Below are positions 52,203 through 60,176 of a stretch of 64,000 bases of DNA, one piece after another. This DNA comes from UBA7672 sp047601145. Lineage in GTDB: Bacteria; Pseudomonadota; Alphaproteobacteria; Caulobacterales; Hyphomonadaceae. The DNA lies in the NCBI GenBank assembly GCA_047601145.1, contig JASGJW010000001.1, positions 1,302,001 to 1,366,000 of the forward strand, given 5' to 3'. The translations under genes and the position numbers were made by a program. How positions within the stretch are numbered: position 1 is the stretch's first letter; every line of letters starts with the position of its first letter. The notes under the pieces are model-generated. The model was not told the DNA's origin and did not search any database. It saw only the letters and a list, made by a program, of their open reading frames with translations.

Positions 52203-53336
52203 TCAGTTCCGTCTGAATTTCGGGAACAGGCGTTCGGCATTGCCGCGTGTGAGCGTCTGGATGTCGGCTTCCGAGAGGCCGTTCTGCGTTGTCAGCTGCT
52301 TGAGGTTCCGTGCGACGCTCGGCTCGGGCGTGAACGGCCAGTCGCTGCCGAACAGGATCTGCGTCATCGGGGCGAGGTTGCGGAGCGCGGCAAGGGCCGT
52401 CGGGTGCGTTGAGAGTGCAAGATCGTAGTGAAGGCGCGCGAGGGTCTCGAACACTTCCTGTTCGGATGCCGGCCGGTTCTGGATGAAGGGCAGGGCCGCG
52501 AACGCCGCGATGCGCGAGACAAGCACTGGCAACGCCGCGCCGCCATGCGGGATGATGAAGTCGATATCCGGATTGGACTGGATGGTGCGATTGTAGAGCA
52601 TGTCCACAATCGTGCGGGTCGTATCGAGCGGAAATTCGAGCAGCGGCGCGGGGCGCTGCGGCGACAGGACATCGAGGCAGGCTGGGCTGGTCGGGTGCAG
52701 AAACACGACGGCCTTGCGGCGGTTGAGCTCGCTGAAGATGGGCGCGAACCGGGGCGAGCCGAGATATTCGCCGTTGATGTTGGTTTCGAGGATCACGCCG
52801 TCGACCTCGAGCGCGTCGAACGCATGCGCGATTTCCCGCAGTGCTGCGTCCACGTCAGGCAGGGGAAGGCTGGCGAAGAAACCGAAGCGATCGGGATGGG
52901 CAGTCGTCAGCGCGCGGCCGGCAAGGTTTATCTGACGGCACAAATCCGGCTTTTCCTGCACAGGCAGGAAGTGGGTGGAGGGAGACGACACCGAGACGAT
53001 CGCCGTTTCGATTTCCATCTTGTCCATGGTGGTGAGCGCGAGCGCCGTGTTCCATGTGGGTATCGGCATGCCGCCGTCGAGACGCGTGAGGCCATGCCTT
53101 GCCAATGCGTCCGTGTAGACTTCCGGCAGGAAGTGCGCGTGGACATCGATGCGCCCGCATGCGCAGACGGGTGAGTCCTGCACGGTCTCGTCCTTGCTCT
53201 CGTCGGCTACGCCGCCGGGCAGTTGCGGAATGGCGCCAGTGGCGACGCAGGGGGCGAGGGATGCGCCGAGGGGCGCGCCCATCATGGCCTTCAGGACGGC
53301 GCGGCGGCGGATATTGCCTTCAGGTTCGACAAGCAC
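52203..53336 (-). CDS. Exported amidohydrolase-2 family (ACMSD-like) protein
   Basis: A 377-residue metal-dependent amidohydrolase related to ACMSD and gamma-resorcylate decarboxylase. The signal is Tat-like (IRRRAVLKAMMGAPLGASLA). RIDVHAHFLPEVY has the H-x-H metal pair, HPTSPACLDV and FIIPHGGAALPV supply further His ligands, and ILFGSDWPFTPEP holds the Asp. Members are decarboxylases or hydrolases of aromatic acids. The GTG start at 53336 follows GGGAGG. It is in line with the monooxygenase gene 40 bases upstream. Location outside the cytoplasm is odd for an ACMSD-type decarboxylase. Confidence 0.88.
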   Translation of the reverse strand: MLVEPEGNIRRRAVLKAMMGAPLGASLAPCVATGAIPQLPGGVADESKDETVQDSPVCACGRIDVHAHFLPEVYTDALARHGLTRLDGGMPIPTWNTALALTTMDKMEIETAIVSVSSPSTHFLPVQEKPDLCRQINLAGRALTTAHPDRFGFFASLPLPDVDAALREIAHAFDALEVDGVILETNINGEYLGSPRFAPIFSELNRRKAVVFLHPTSPACLDVLSPQRPAPLLEFPLDTTRTIVDMLYNRTIQSNPDIDFIIPHGGAALPVLVSRIAAFAALPFIQNRPASEQEVFETLARLHYDLALSTHPTALAALRNLAPMTQILFGSDWPFTPEPSVARNLKQLTTQNGLSEADIQTLTRGNAERLFPKFRRN

Positions 53337-53376
53337 GGCCTTCCTCCCTCGGTGCGCACCCGGACAGCTCTTGCGG

Positions 53377-54915
53377 CTATCCTGCGGCGCGGGTGTTCGT
53401 CTCTTTCGTCACGACAACGGCCGATTGCAGCTGACCGCCGGTCGAATGACATCTGGACCAGGCGGACAACAGCTCGTCCGGATCGCCTGCACCGAACACA
53501 TATCTGTCCGGTCTGACGAGTACGGCGTCGACGCCGTTCCGTGCGAACCAGCCTTCGAGCTGTTCGCGGAAGGGAGCGAGCCGCGAATCACTCAGCGCTA
53601 TCGTCGTGACGCGGGCATCAATCGTTGACGCGCCGCGGCCGATGAGCCAGGCGCCTGGCCCGAGCGTTTCGTCCAGACGCTGGGTCGGCGAGGTCCTCGT
53701 AACGGATTGCGGGAAGTAATATCCGGCCGGCGCGCTGCCATGAATGCACCCTGCCATGATCGGCGGATAGTTGGGCGCAGGAGGCGGGCCTCCACCGGCG
53801 GCGCGAGCCGCCAGCATCTGCTGGTCGCGCGCTTGCGCTGCCGCGGTGTCCGTGATGCAGACCGTCCGGCCCATCATGATCGCCATGCCGATGATCGCGC
53901 GTACATTAGGCTCACGCTCGGGCTGGTACGTATCGAGCAGGCTGTCGTTGGCGCCGCGCAGGATGGCTGCGAGCTTCCATGCGAGATTGGCTGCATCTCG
54001 CAGGCCCGAGCACAGGCCCTGTCCCGCGAAGGGTGGCATCAGGTGAGCGGCGTCGCCAGCGAGCAGCGTGCGTCCCTTCCGCCATTGCCGCGCGATGCGC
54101 GCATTGAAGCGATAGACGACTTTGCGCTCAAGGCTTATCGCGCCATCGACCTTCCATGGCTCAAGCAGGCTGGCGATCATGGCGTCGTCGAGCATGGCCT
54201 CCGGCGTTTCGCCGGGCTTCAGCATGAACTCCCAGCGATGCCGGCCTGATCCCATCAGCACGCAAGTGGTCGGCCGGGCCGGGTCGCAGATCTGCAGGTT
54301 GATCTTCGGCAGACGCTCCGCGTCGTGAACCAGCGTGTCGATCACCAGCCATTGCTCGTCGAACAGCAGATCATCAACATCAATGCCTGCCGCCGCCCGG
54401 ACCGGGCTGCGGGCGCCATCGCATCCGACGATGAAGCGGGAGTGAACCTGCCGGTCGCCATCAGGCGTCCGGATTGTGCTGACAACGCCATCGCCATCCT
54501 CCTGCGAGGCGAGCCAAGCCGTCGAAGCCTTGAGCGTGAACCTGGGCAGGGCAAGCGCGGCGCCGCGCAGCGAGGCCTCGATCGACGGCTGGTGGATCAT
54601 GTTGCCGCCGGGCCAGCCGCCCGCTGCAATCCTGTCCGCCCCTTCGAACCGCAGCAACACTTCGCCGCCTGCCGTCAGGAAATCATAGCGGCTTGTTGCG
54701 CGCGTGGCCGCCATGACGTCTTCGGCAATGCCGAGCTGCTGGAAAATCCGGATGACTTCGTGGTCGACATGGGCCGCCCGCGGCAGCGGATAGATATCCG
54801 CCTCCTTGTCGACCGCCAGAACGCGCACGCCCGATTGCGCCAGAAGCGCGCCCAGCGTCACGCCGACCGGGCCGGCGCCCACGATCAGAACATCGGCATC
54901 TTCGACCGGCGCCAT
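53377..54915 (-). CDS. FAD-dependent aromatic monooxygenase (MhpA-like)
   Basis: A 512-residue flavin monooxygenase of the PHBH/MhpA group that hydroxylates aromatic rings with NAD(P)H and O2. The FAD Rossmann motif is VLIVGAGPVGVTLGALLAQS (about 8-27), the DG motif RFIVGCDGARSPVRAAAGID, and the GD motif LLAGDAAHLMPPFAGQGLCS with the typical GLRDAANLAWKL. MhpA-like enzymes feed catechols to extradiol dioxygenases, and one follows in the same operon. It lies 3 bases after the FAH gene. Confidence 0.93.
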   Translation of the reverse strand: MAPVEDADVLIVGAGPVGVTLGALLAQSGVRVLAVDKEADIYPLPRAAHVDHEVIRIFQQLGIAEDVMAATRATSRYDFLTAGGEVLLRFEGADRIAAGGWPGGNMIHQPSIEASLRGAALALPRFTLKASTAWLASQEDGDGVVSTIRTPDGDRQVHSRFIVGCDGARSPVRAAAGIDVDDLLFDEQWLVIDTLVHDAERLPKINLQICDPARPTTCVLMGSGRHRWEFMLKPGETPEAMLDDAMIASLLEPWKVDGAISLERKVVYRFNARIARQWRKGRTLLAGDAAHLMPPFAGQGLCSGLRDAANLAWKLAAILRGANDSLLDTYQPEREPNVRAIIGMAIMMGRTVCITDTAAAQARDQQMLAARAAGGGPPPAPNYPPIMAGCIHGSAPAGYYFPQSVTRTSPTQRLDETLGPGAWLIGRGASTIDARVTTIALSDSRLAPFREQLEGWFARNGVDAVLVRPDRYVFGAGDPDELLSAWSRCHSTGGQLQSAVVVTKETNTRAAG

Positions 54916-54918
54916 GGA

Positions 54919-55758
54919 TCAGACCTCGGCCGCGAGCTTTGCCTCGATAGCGCCAAGGCCATCCACCTCACAGCGCACCACATCGCCGGCGGTGAGGAAC
55001 TGGCGCGGGTCCATCGCTGCACCGACGCCGCCGGGCGTCCCCGTGAAGATCAGGTCGCCGGGTTCCAGCGTCATTGCCTGCGACAGATGTTCGATCTGCT
55101 CCCAGATATTGAAGACGAGATGCCGTGTGTTCGAATTCTGGCGCGTTTCGCCATTCACGATGCATCGCAGGCCGAGCGCGTGTGGATCTCCTGCTTCGTC
55201 AGACGTCGTTATCCACGGGCCGATGGGGCCGTGCGTGTCGAAGGACTTGCCGAGACTCCATTGTGGCGTGCGGTGCTGCCAGAAGCGCTCAGTGACGTCA
55301 TTGCCGACGCAGTAACCGAAGACATGCTTTGGCGCGTCCGCCTTCGATATATGGCGGCCGCCCTTGCCGATCACGGCGACAAGCTCGACTTCGTAGTCGA
55401 CGAACTGGCCGGTCTTGCCGATCAGGATCGCATCGAAGGGACCGTTGATGGAGGTGACGGCCTTGGTGAACCACACCTGGTTCTTCGGCGTCTCCATTTT
55501 GCTCTCGGCGATATGGTCGGCGTAGTTGAGGCCGATCGCGAAGATCTTGCCAGGACGTTGCACGGGCGCGAGCAGGCGCACCGACGACAGCGGCAGGCGC
55601 TTCGCCGACAGGGTTTCAGCATCGATTGTCGAACGCAACGCGCCCCAATTCGCGATCAGGTCGATCATCGTTCCGGCAAAAGTCACTGGCGCGATCTCCT
55701 TGCCCATGACGATGCCGATGCGATCGTCCGCGCCATCGTTGAAACGCGCGATCTTCAT
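54919..55758 (-). CDS. Fumarylacetoacetate hydrolase family protein
   Basis: A 279-residue FAH-fold enzyme. The start MKIARFNDGADDRIGIVMGK and PGKIFAIGLNYADHIAESKM, then VDYEVELVAVIGKGGRHI with the metal-binding Glu, VFGYCVGNDVTERFWQHRT, and DLIFTGTPGGVG near the end identify the family. Members in meta-cleavage pathways are hydratases, decarboxylases or isomerases of 2-oxo-diene acids. The ATG at 55758 overlaps the VOC stop by four bases; a start 39 bases upstream is less likely. Confidence 0.93.
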   Translation of the reverse strand: MKIARFNDGADDRIGIVMGKEIAPVTFAGTMIDLIANWGALRSTIDAETLSAKRLPLSSVRLLAPVQRPGKIFAIGLNYADHIAESKMETPKNQVWFTKAVTSINGPFDAILIGKTGQFVDYEVELVAVIGKGGRHISKADAPKHVFGYCVGNDVTERFWQHRTPQWSLGKSFDTHGPIGPWITTSDEAGDPHALGLRCIVNGETRQNSNTRHLVFNIWEQIEHLSQAMTLEPGDLIFTGTPGGVGAAMDPRQFLTAGDVVRCEVDGLGAIEAKLAAEV

Positions 55759-56690
55759 GACTGTCGCGCCCGCGCCATCGGATGGAGCGGTCCCCACTGC
55801 ACGTTCAACAGGTCATGTAGCGTGGCCTTGCGCGAACCGTCGGCAACGGCAAACCGGTCGCCATCAGTCCAATGCTCGAGCTCATGACCCCACGGATCTT
55901 TCCAGTAGTCGAAGATCTGGCTGCCCAGCACATGGCGGCCGACGCCCCAGGCAGCCTTGCGGCCAGCCTTCTCGAGATGATCATGGCCGCACATCAGGTC
56001 GTCGAAGCTGGCGACTTCGAAGGCCGCGTGATTGAACCGCGGAGCCGTCGGCGCCTGAAGCAGGAACAATGTGTGGTGATCGGTCGGGCTGTCGCCCCGG
56101 TCGCAACGCATGAAGGCGCCGATGGCGAAGCCCGGCTCGGCCTCGATCTCGTCCGACGTGATGAAACCGAAGCGTGACTTGTACCAGGCTTCGGATGCGC
56201 GGAAGTCCCGCACTTCAAGCACTGCATGACCGAGGCGCACGACGGTCGAGGCGCCAGTGGCAAGGCGCAGCGGCTCGCGAATGCGCGATTGTGCGTAGAT
56301 ATCGTTGTGCGGAGGGTTCGCCGGCAGGCCAAGCGGCATGGCCGCTGCTTGTCCGGCGACGACTTCAACGCGGAAGCCGTCAGGATCGTGCAGGGCGACC
56401 ACATATCCGCCGCCCGGCGCATCGGACGCCCGGACCTCCGCGCCTTCGCTCGCCGCCAACTTCTCGAGATCCGCGAGGCTGCTGGCGCGCAGGCCCAGCG
56501 CGCGAAACCCTGGCTCGCCCGTGGAGGTTGCATGAAGGAAGGGCGATTGGCCTGCGCCTCTTGCATAGAGTGTTTCGCCGGCGCCCTCGATCGGCGACAG
56601 GCCGAAATCCAGCAGGAAGGCCTTCATCGCGTCGATGTCCGGCGCTCCGAAACGAACGTGTGCGATGTCCTCGACCTTAATGACGCTCAC
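55755..56690 (-). CDS. VOC protein of extradiol dioxygenase type
   Basis: A 311-residue two-domain VOC protein like 2,3-dihydroxybiphenyl or catechol 2,3-dioxygenases. The C-terminal domain keeps the metal triad: His155 in VRLGHAVLEV, His221 in RFNHAAFEV and Glu272 in DPWGHELEHW, so it should bind Fe2+ and cleave a catechol ring next to its hydroxyls. It fits directly between the flavin hydroxylase and FAH enzymes in the inferred pathway. It overlaps the FAH gene by four bases and the TetR gene by 14. Confidence 0.9.
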   Translation of the reverse strand: MSVIKVEDIAHVRFGAPDIDAMKAFLLDFGLSPIEGAGETLYARGAGQSPFLHATSTGEPGFRALGLRASSLADLEKLAASEGAEVRASDAPGGGYVVALHDPDGFRVEVVAGQAAAMPLGLPANPPHNDIYAQSRIREPLRLATGASTVVRLGHAVLEVRDFRASEAWYKSRFGFITSDEIEAEPGFAIGAFMRCDRGDSPTDHHTLFLLQAPTAPRFNHAAFEVASFDDLMCGHDHLEKAGRKAAWGVGRHVLGSQIFDYWKDPWGHELEHWTDGDRFAVADGSRKATLHDLLNVQWGPLHPMARARQS

Positions 56691-57363
56691 GGCTGGGCCT
56701 CCCTGCGGTCGATCGTGTCGGTTTCTTCTGCGGCGCTTCCGGAAGCGTGGGGAGTTCGGACCTCGACAGCGATCTAGCCTCGCGGCGGGCCATGCCGCCG
56801 GCGCAGAGAAACAGCTCTGCTGTAACGCTACCGGCTTCGCGCCAGGTCTGCTCGCCTTCGATCACGGCATGCATCGACGCCATCGTCGCGCCGTTCAGCA
56901 ACGTCACCATGGCCGGAACACTTGCGGCGTCCGCTTTGAAACGACTCAGCTTGATGGCGTTGGCGATGTCGCGCGCGGGAGGGCCCGCCATCAGGTTCTG
57001 CAAGGCCGAATGCGCCAATCCGAAACGCACAAGAAAGCGCCCCCAGTCCATCTCTTCATGCGCGCGGCGCACGAACAGGCGGAGGCCCGTCGCGATCCGC
57101 GCGGCGGGATCCTGCAGGTCTTCCATCGCCGCTTCCGTGCGCTGGATCATTTCTGACGCCAGCGCGTTGGCCACTTCGCCGAACAGGTTCTCTGGCTTGC
57201 GGATGTTGTTGTAGATCGTGCCGCGCGCGATGCCGGCTGCTTCCGCCAGCTCGCTGACCGTTAGCGCATCCCCACCGCGCTCGGCGAAGAGGCGCATCGC
57301 TGCGCCAAATATGCGCCCGCGAGCACTCGTTGTCGTTGAACCGGGAGTTGAGGTATTGCTCAT
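56677..57363 (-). CDS. TetR-family repressor of the catabolic gene set
   Basis: A 228-residue TetR regulator. Helix-turn-helix: RIFGAAMRLFAERGGDALTV, SELAEAAGIARGTIYNNIRK PENLF. The C-terminal ligand pocket is helical without a known specificity, and the tail is Arg/Pro/Ser-rich. The ATG at 57363 is used; an earlier GTG lies inside the operator. The 20-bp palindrome just upstream sits between -35 and -10, so it probably represses itself and the four or five genes after it until an aromatic inducer is present. The promoter is so close that the message would be nearly leaderless. Confidence 0.92.
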   Translation of the reverse strand: MSNTSTPGSTTTSARGRIFGAAMRLFAERGGDALTVSELAEAAGIARGTIYNNIRKPENLFGEVANALASEMIQRTEAAMEDLQDPAARIATGLRLFVRRAHEEMDWGRFLVRFGLAHSALQNLMAGPPARDIANAIKLSRFKADAASVPAMVTLLNGATMASMHAVIEGEQTWREAGSVTAELFLCAGGMARREARSLSRSELPTLPEAPQKKPTRSTAGRPSRERH

Positions 57364-57371
57364 AGACGTCC

Positions 57372-57400
57372 AATATTGAACACATGTGTTCAATCGTCAA
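57372..57400 (-). promoter_or_regulatory. TetR promoter with 20-bp perfect operator
   Basis: On the minus strand TTGACG (57400-57395) is followed after 17 bases by AATATT (57377-57372). The perfect palindrome ATTGAACACATGTGTTCAAT (57375-57394) fills the spacer between them and overlaps the -10. A TetR dimer bound there would block RNA polymerase. The repressor is the adjacent TetR protein by position. Confidence 0.72.
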
Positions 57401-57432
57401 TCCTGACGCGCACGTCGGTCTGTGGCGTCTGA

Positions 57433-58857
57433 TCAGCCCCAGACCTGCGGGCGCCGCCCGCTCCAGGGCGCTTCCTTTTCCAGCTGGCCGGCAAGGCGGA
57501 AGAGGGTTGCTTCATCGGCGTACTTTGCCGTGAACATCATGCCGATCGGCAGCCCGCGCGAATCCACTGCCAGCGGAAGGCTCATCGAGGGCTGGCCGGA
57601 GAAGTTGAAGGGCGGGGTGAAGGGATAGAGACGGCCCTGCCGCTTGTTGAGTTCGCGCGGCTCGACCCTTACCGGGTCGATGAAGCCGATCTCCGGCACG
57701 GGCATGCCCATGACGGGGCAAAGGAAGACGTCGATGTCAGCGAAGGCGGCGAGCGTCTTGTAGTTGAGCATGCGCGTCTCCTGCAGGGACCGCAGGGCGT
57801 CGAACCCGGTTTCGCGTTTGCCGGCCTTGAGGATGGCCCATGTCAGCGGCTCCAGCTCATCCTGTTCGGGTTCGCGCCCGAGTTCGTCGGCGAGGCGGGC
57901 CATGCCGGCGGCGAAATTGGCGGCGGAGGCGGAGCGCCTGGATGCGTAGAGGGCGCGATAGTCGATGCCCAGCCCGCGCTCGATCACCTCGTGGCCAAGA
58001 CCCTTCAGCAGCGCAGCCGTTCGCTCGAGCGCCGACTGGATCTCGGGATCGATCGGCCGGCCATTCGGCGTTTCCGATGAGACGGCAATCCTGAGCTTGC
58101 CCGGACTGCGCTGGATTTCCTCGACGTAGGGCCGATCCTTCGGCGGCGCAGGATAGGGCGCGTTGGGCTCCGCATATCCTGTTGCGTCCAGCATGGCGGC
58201 GCTGTCACGAACCGTGCGGCTGACCACATGATCGACGACGTTGCCGAAGGCATAGTCATAGCCGTCCGGCAGGTTGGGATTGCGGTCGCGCGTAACTTTG
58301 AGACCGACAAGCCCACAGCACGCCGCCGGAATGCGGATCGAGCCCAACCCATCCGAAGCATGGGCCAGCGGCACGATGCCCGCCGCCACCGCGGAAGCAG
58401 CGCCTCCTGATGAACCGCCGGAGATGTGGTTCGGGTTCCATGGATTGCGGCAAGGGCCCAGCGCTGCGCTCTCGGTCGTGCCGGTGATGCCGTATTCAGG
58501 CGTGTTCGTCTTGCCGAGGAGCACGACTCCAGATGCACGATAGCGTGCAGTCAGGCCGCCATCCCGTGTATCGGTGAAGTCGCGCGTGTACTTGCTGCCG
58601 GAGGTCCGCGGCCAGCCCGCGACCGGCATGGCGAGATCCTTGATCAGGAACGGCACGCCCTTGAACGGGCCATCGGGAAGTTTGCCTGCCGCTTGTTCTC
58701 GGGCATCGTCGTAAGCCCGGTAGACAACAGCGTTGAGCTTTGGATTGTGCCGCTCGATCCGTGTGATTGCGGCTTCCGTCAACTCGGCGGGAGTGACTTC
58801 GCCCTTCCGGACAAGCTGGGCCAGGCTCACGCCATCATGGCTCGCGTATTCGTCCAT
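57433..58857 (-). CDS. Amidase (amidase-signature family)
   Basis: A 474-residue amidase-signature enzyme with the Ser-Ser-Lys triad: Lys73 in PFLIKDLAMPV, the cis-Ser in ISGGSSGGAAS (149-150) and nucleophile Ser173 in LGSIRIPAACCG. It hydrolyses an amide to acid and ammonia; the substrate is unknown and may be an aromatic amide that feeds the following pathway. It ends 70 bases before the TetR promoter and has its own upstream region, so it is not in the TetR transcript. No signal peptide. Confidence 0.94.
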   Translation of the reverse strand: MDEYASHDGVSLAQLVRKGEVTPAELTEAAITRIERHNPKLNAVVYRAYDDAREQAAGKLPDGPFKGVPFLIKDLAMPVAGWPRTSGSKYTRDFTDTRDGGLTARYRASGVVLLGKTNTPEYGITGTTESAALGPCRNPWNPNHISGGSSGGAASAVAAGIVPLAHASDGLGSIRIPAACCGLVGLKVTRDRNPNLPDGYDYAFGNVVDHVVSRTVRDSAAMLDATGYAEPNAPYPAPPKDRPYVEEIQRSPGKLRIAVSSETPNGRPIDPEIQSALERTAALLKGLGHEVIERGLGIDYRALYASRRSASAANFAAGMARLADELGREPEQDELEPLTWAILKAGKRETGFDALRSLQETRMLNYKTLAAFADIDVFLCPVMGMPVPEIGFIDPVRVEPRELNKRQGRLYPFTPPFNFSGQPSMSLPLAVDSRGLPIGMMFTAKYADEATLFRLAGQLEKEAPWSGRRPQVWG

Positions 58858-59012
58858 TTGGTCTTGTTCCCTGTCGTGCGTTCATCCCCGCATCGGCGTT
58901 GATGTTCCTCCAATGCATGGAGTTTGTGAAGCGCCGGGCCGGGCCTCATTCTCCAGCTGCATATCGACTTGCGATTGCATGATCTGCTATCCAAGAGATG
59001 CAGGGGATTTGG

Positions 59013-59630
59013 ATGGCGCCGGCAGGCATTGCTTTCATTGTGGACGACGACGAGAGTCTGCGGGCGGCCCTCGATAGCCTTTTCAGGTCGGTGGGTATCG
59101 AGACGCGGCAGTTCTCGTCGGCGGCCGAGTTTCTTGGCGAGCCGCATCCTCAAGGTCCCGCCTGTCTGGTGCTCGATGTGAGGCTGCCGGGCGCCAATGG
59201 CCTCGATTTCCAGGACCAGCTGATTGAGATGGGAGTGCCCATCCCTATTGTCTTCATGACGGGTCATGCGGATGTGCCCATGTCAGTCAGGGCGATGAAG
59301 GCTGGAGCGGTCGACTTTCTTGCCAAGCCGTTCCGGGATCAGGATATGCTCGATGCCGTGACAAGTGCGCTGGAGCGGGATCGCAAGAGACAGGCGGATC
59401 TTTCGAAATCCGACGATATCCGCACGCGCTTTGCGACGCTGTCCCCGCGTGAGCAGCAGGTCATGACGCTTGTAGCTGCGGGCAAGCTCAACAAGCAGGT
59501 CGCGGGGGATCTCGAACTCAGCGAGATCACGGTCAAGATCCATCGGGGCGCAGCGATGCGGAAGATGGGGGCCAAATCGCTGGCAGACCTGGTGCGGATG
59601 GCGGAAGTACTTGGCCTTCGCGCAGAATGA
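59013..59630 (+). CDS. FixJ/NarL-type response regulator
   Basis: A 205-residue two-domain regulator. The receiver has DDD at 11-13 in IAFIVDDDESLRAALDSLFR, phosphoacceptor Asp55 in CLVLDVRLPGANG and Lys in DFLAKPFRDQDML. The LuxR-type DNA-binding domain is at the end: LSPREQQVMTLVAAGKLNKQ, VAGDLELSEITVKIHRGAAM, RKMGAKSLADLVRMAE. This is the FixJ order. AGGGGA lies 5 bases before the ATG at 59013. It is divergent from the amidase gene. The PAS kinase 0.5 kb downstream is its likely partner. Confidence 0.93.
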   Translation: MAPAGIAFIVDDDESLRAALDSLFRSVGIETRQFSSAAEFLGEPHPQGPACLVLDVRLPGANGLDFQDQLIEMGVPIPIVFMTGHADVPMSVRAMKAGAVDFLAKPFRDQDMLDAVTSALERDRKRQADLSKSDDIRTRFATLSPREQQVMTLVAAGKLNKQVAGDLELSEITVKIHRGAAMRKMGAKSLADLVRMAEVLGLRAE

Positions 59631-59743
59631 CGCGGGCTTCTAACACCATCGGTATGATTCCGCTCGAACCAGTGCTCGTGGCATTGACCGGTCTGTGAAC
59701 GTGGCGCCGAAGGGCGTAGACGACCCTCAAGGCGGCAGGTGCA

Positions 59744-60109
59744 GTGTCCGAACCCTCGATAACCATCATCGATGACGATGACTCGCTTCGCGCAGCGCTC
59801 GTCGGGCTGGTGCGTTCGCTCGGATACAATGCCAGCGGGTTTGCATCGGCGGAAGAGTTCCTCGCCGCTTTGCCGGTGAGCGACTGTATCGTCACGGACA
59901 TACAGATGCCGGGGCTCAGCGGCATCGACCTGAAGAACGAGCTGGTCCGTAAGGGTCATGCGACGCCTGTGATCATGATCACGGCGCGGGGAGATGCCGG
60001 CCTGGAACAGCGCGCCCGCGCTAGCGGCGCCTCGTGCTTCCTGAAGAAGCCTTTCGAGACATCCGAACTCGTGATGTGCATCGAGGCCGCGCTCGGCAGA
60101 ACGCCGTGA
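59744..60109 (+). CDS. Single-domain response regulator
   Basis: A 121-residue lone receiver domain with no output domain. The acidic triad is DDDD at about 10-13 in ITIIDDDDSLRAALVGLVRS, phosphoacceptor Asp52 in CIVTDIQMPGLSGIDL and Lys in CFLKKPFETSELVM. It starts at GTG 59744 with GCAGG before it. Such proteins relay or drain phosphate between a kinase and another regulator; the FixJ-like protein before and the kinase after fit that. Confidence 0.92.
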   Translation: MSEPSITIIDDDDSLRAALVGLVRSLGYNASGFASAEEFLAALPVSDCIVTDIQMPGLSGIDLKNELVRKGHATPVIMITARGDAGLEQRARASGASCFLKKPFETSELVMCIEAALGRTP

Positions 60110-60176
60110 ACCGGCTTCTTGCCTTGGCGCGCCGCCTGATGGTCATATCGGCGGCAGTTCAGGGCGGGTGAGCTTC

